Assembly: GCA_021806345.1 (NCBI GenBank)
Contig: JAJZXP010000313.1
Location: forward strand, 1 to 5,549
Length of the DNA stretch: 5,549 bases
Direction of reading: 5' to 3'
Source of the DNA: Thermoplasmata archaeon
GTDB lineage: Archaea; Thermoplasmatota; Thermoplasmata; Thermoplasmatales; Thermoplasmataceae
Position 1 is the stretch's first letter, and every line of letters begins with the position of its first letter. Below the pieces are notes generated by a model, which made no database searches, was not told where the DNA came from, and was given only the letters and a program-made list of their open reading frames with translations. The position numbers and the translations under genes were made by a program. Positions 5,517 through 5,549 of this stretch are shown in pieces.

Positions 5517-5549
5517 GGCGCAGGCATTCATTTAAGTCTGGTGTGCTCT

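Noticed and set aside
1..5549. CRISPR array, insertion-sequence ends or integrase
   Set aside because: No regularly spaced repeats, terminal inverted repeats around a transposase, or recombinase-like protein can be seen; the only long repeat is that of the paired tRNA genes.

Overview
The window looks archaeal, most likely from a heat- and/or acid-loving member of the Thermoplasmata or a similar lineage. The evidence is promoters of the TTTAAATA (archaeal TATA) type, tRNAs with no encoded CCA, Shine-Dalgarno sites of AGGTG type in front of TTG starts, T-run terminators, and a sugar ABC transporter whose ATPase closely resembles Sulfolobus GlcV. The species assignment is inference; base composition is moderately AT-rich.

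Every gene lies on the minus strand, so the region reads from right to left. It begins with tRNA-Ser(CGA) (5394-5476). Next come a small unrecognised ORF and an out-of-frame continuation of it (about 5018-5360), then a stretch of about 200 bp without genes. A TATA-type promoter near 4811 precedes a tight four-gene operon: substrate-binding protein (3058-4758), permease 1 (2189-3052), permease 2 (1360-2199) and ATPase (209-1348). Spacings are 5 nt, an 11-nt overlap, and 11 nt. A T-rich terminator and a second serine tRNA, tRNA-Ser(GGA) (30-113), close the window.

The four proteins form one complete carbohydrate importer of the CUT1 (MalFGK-like) class, in the same S-T-U-V order as glcSTUV and araSTUV of Sulfolobus. 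The binding protein is anchored outside the membrane by an N-terminal helix and captures the sugar. The two six-helix permeases form the channel and touch the ATPase through their EAA loops. The ATPase, acting as a homodimer, powers import. The substrate cannot be read from sequence; glucose/galactose/mannose or arabinose are the precedents. No catabolic enzyme or recognisable regulator is present.

Most of the window is conventional. The points worth a second look are a C at the normally invariant U33 of tRNA-Ser(CGA), the absence of cysteine from all 1511 residues of the transporter, a small hairpin that would hide an internal Shine-Dalgarno site in the binding-protein mRNA, the two serine tRNA genes forming a 31-bp near-perfect direct repeat around the whole cassette, and the frame-broken small ORF. 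I see no clear evidence for a previously undescribed system.
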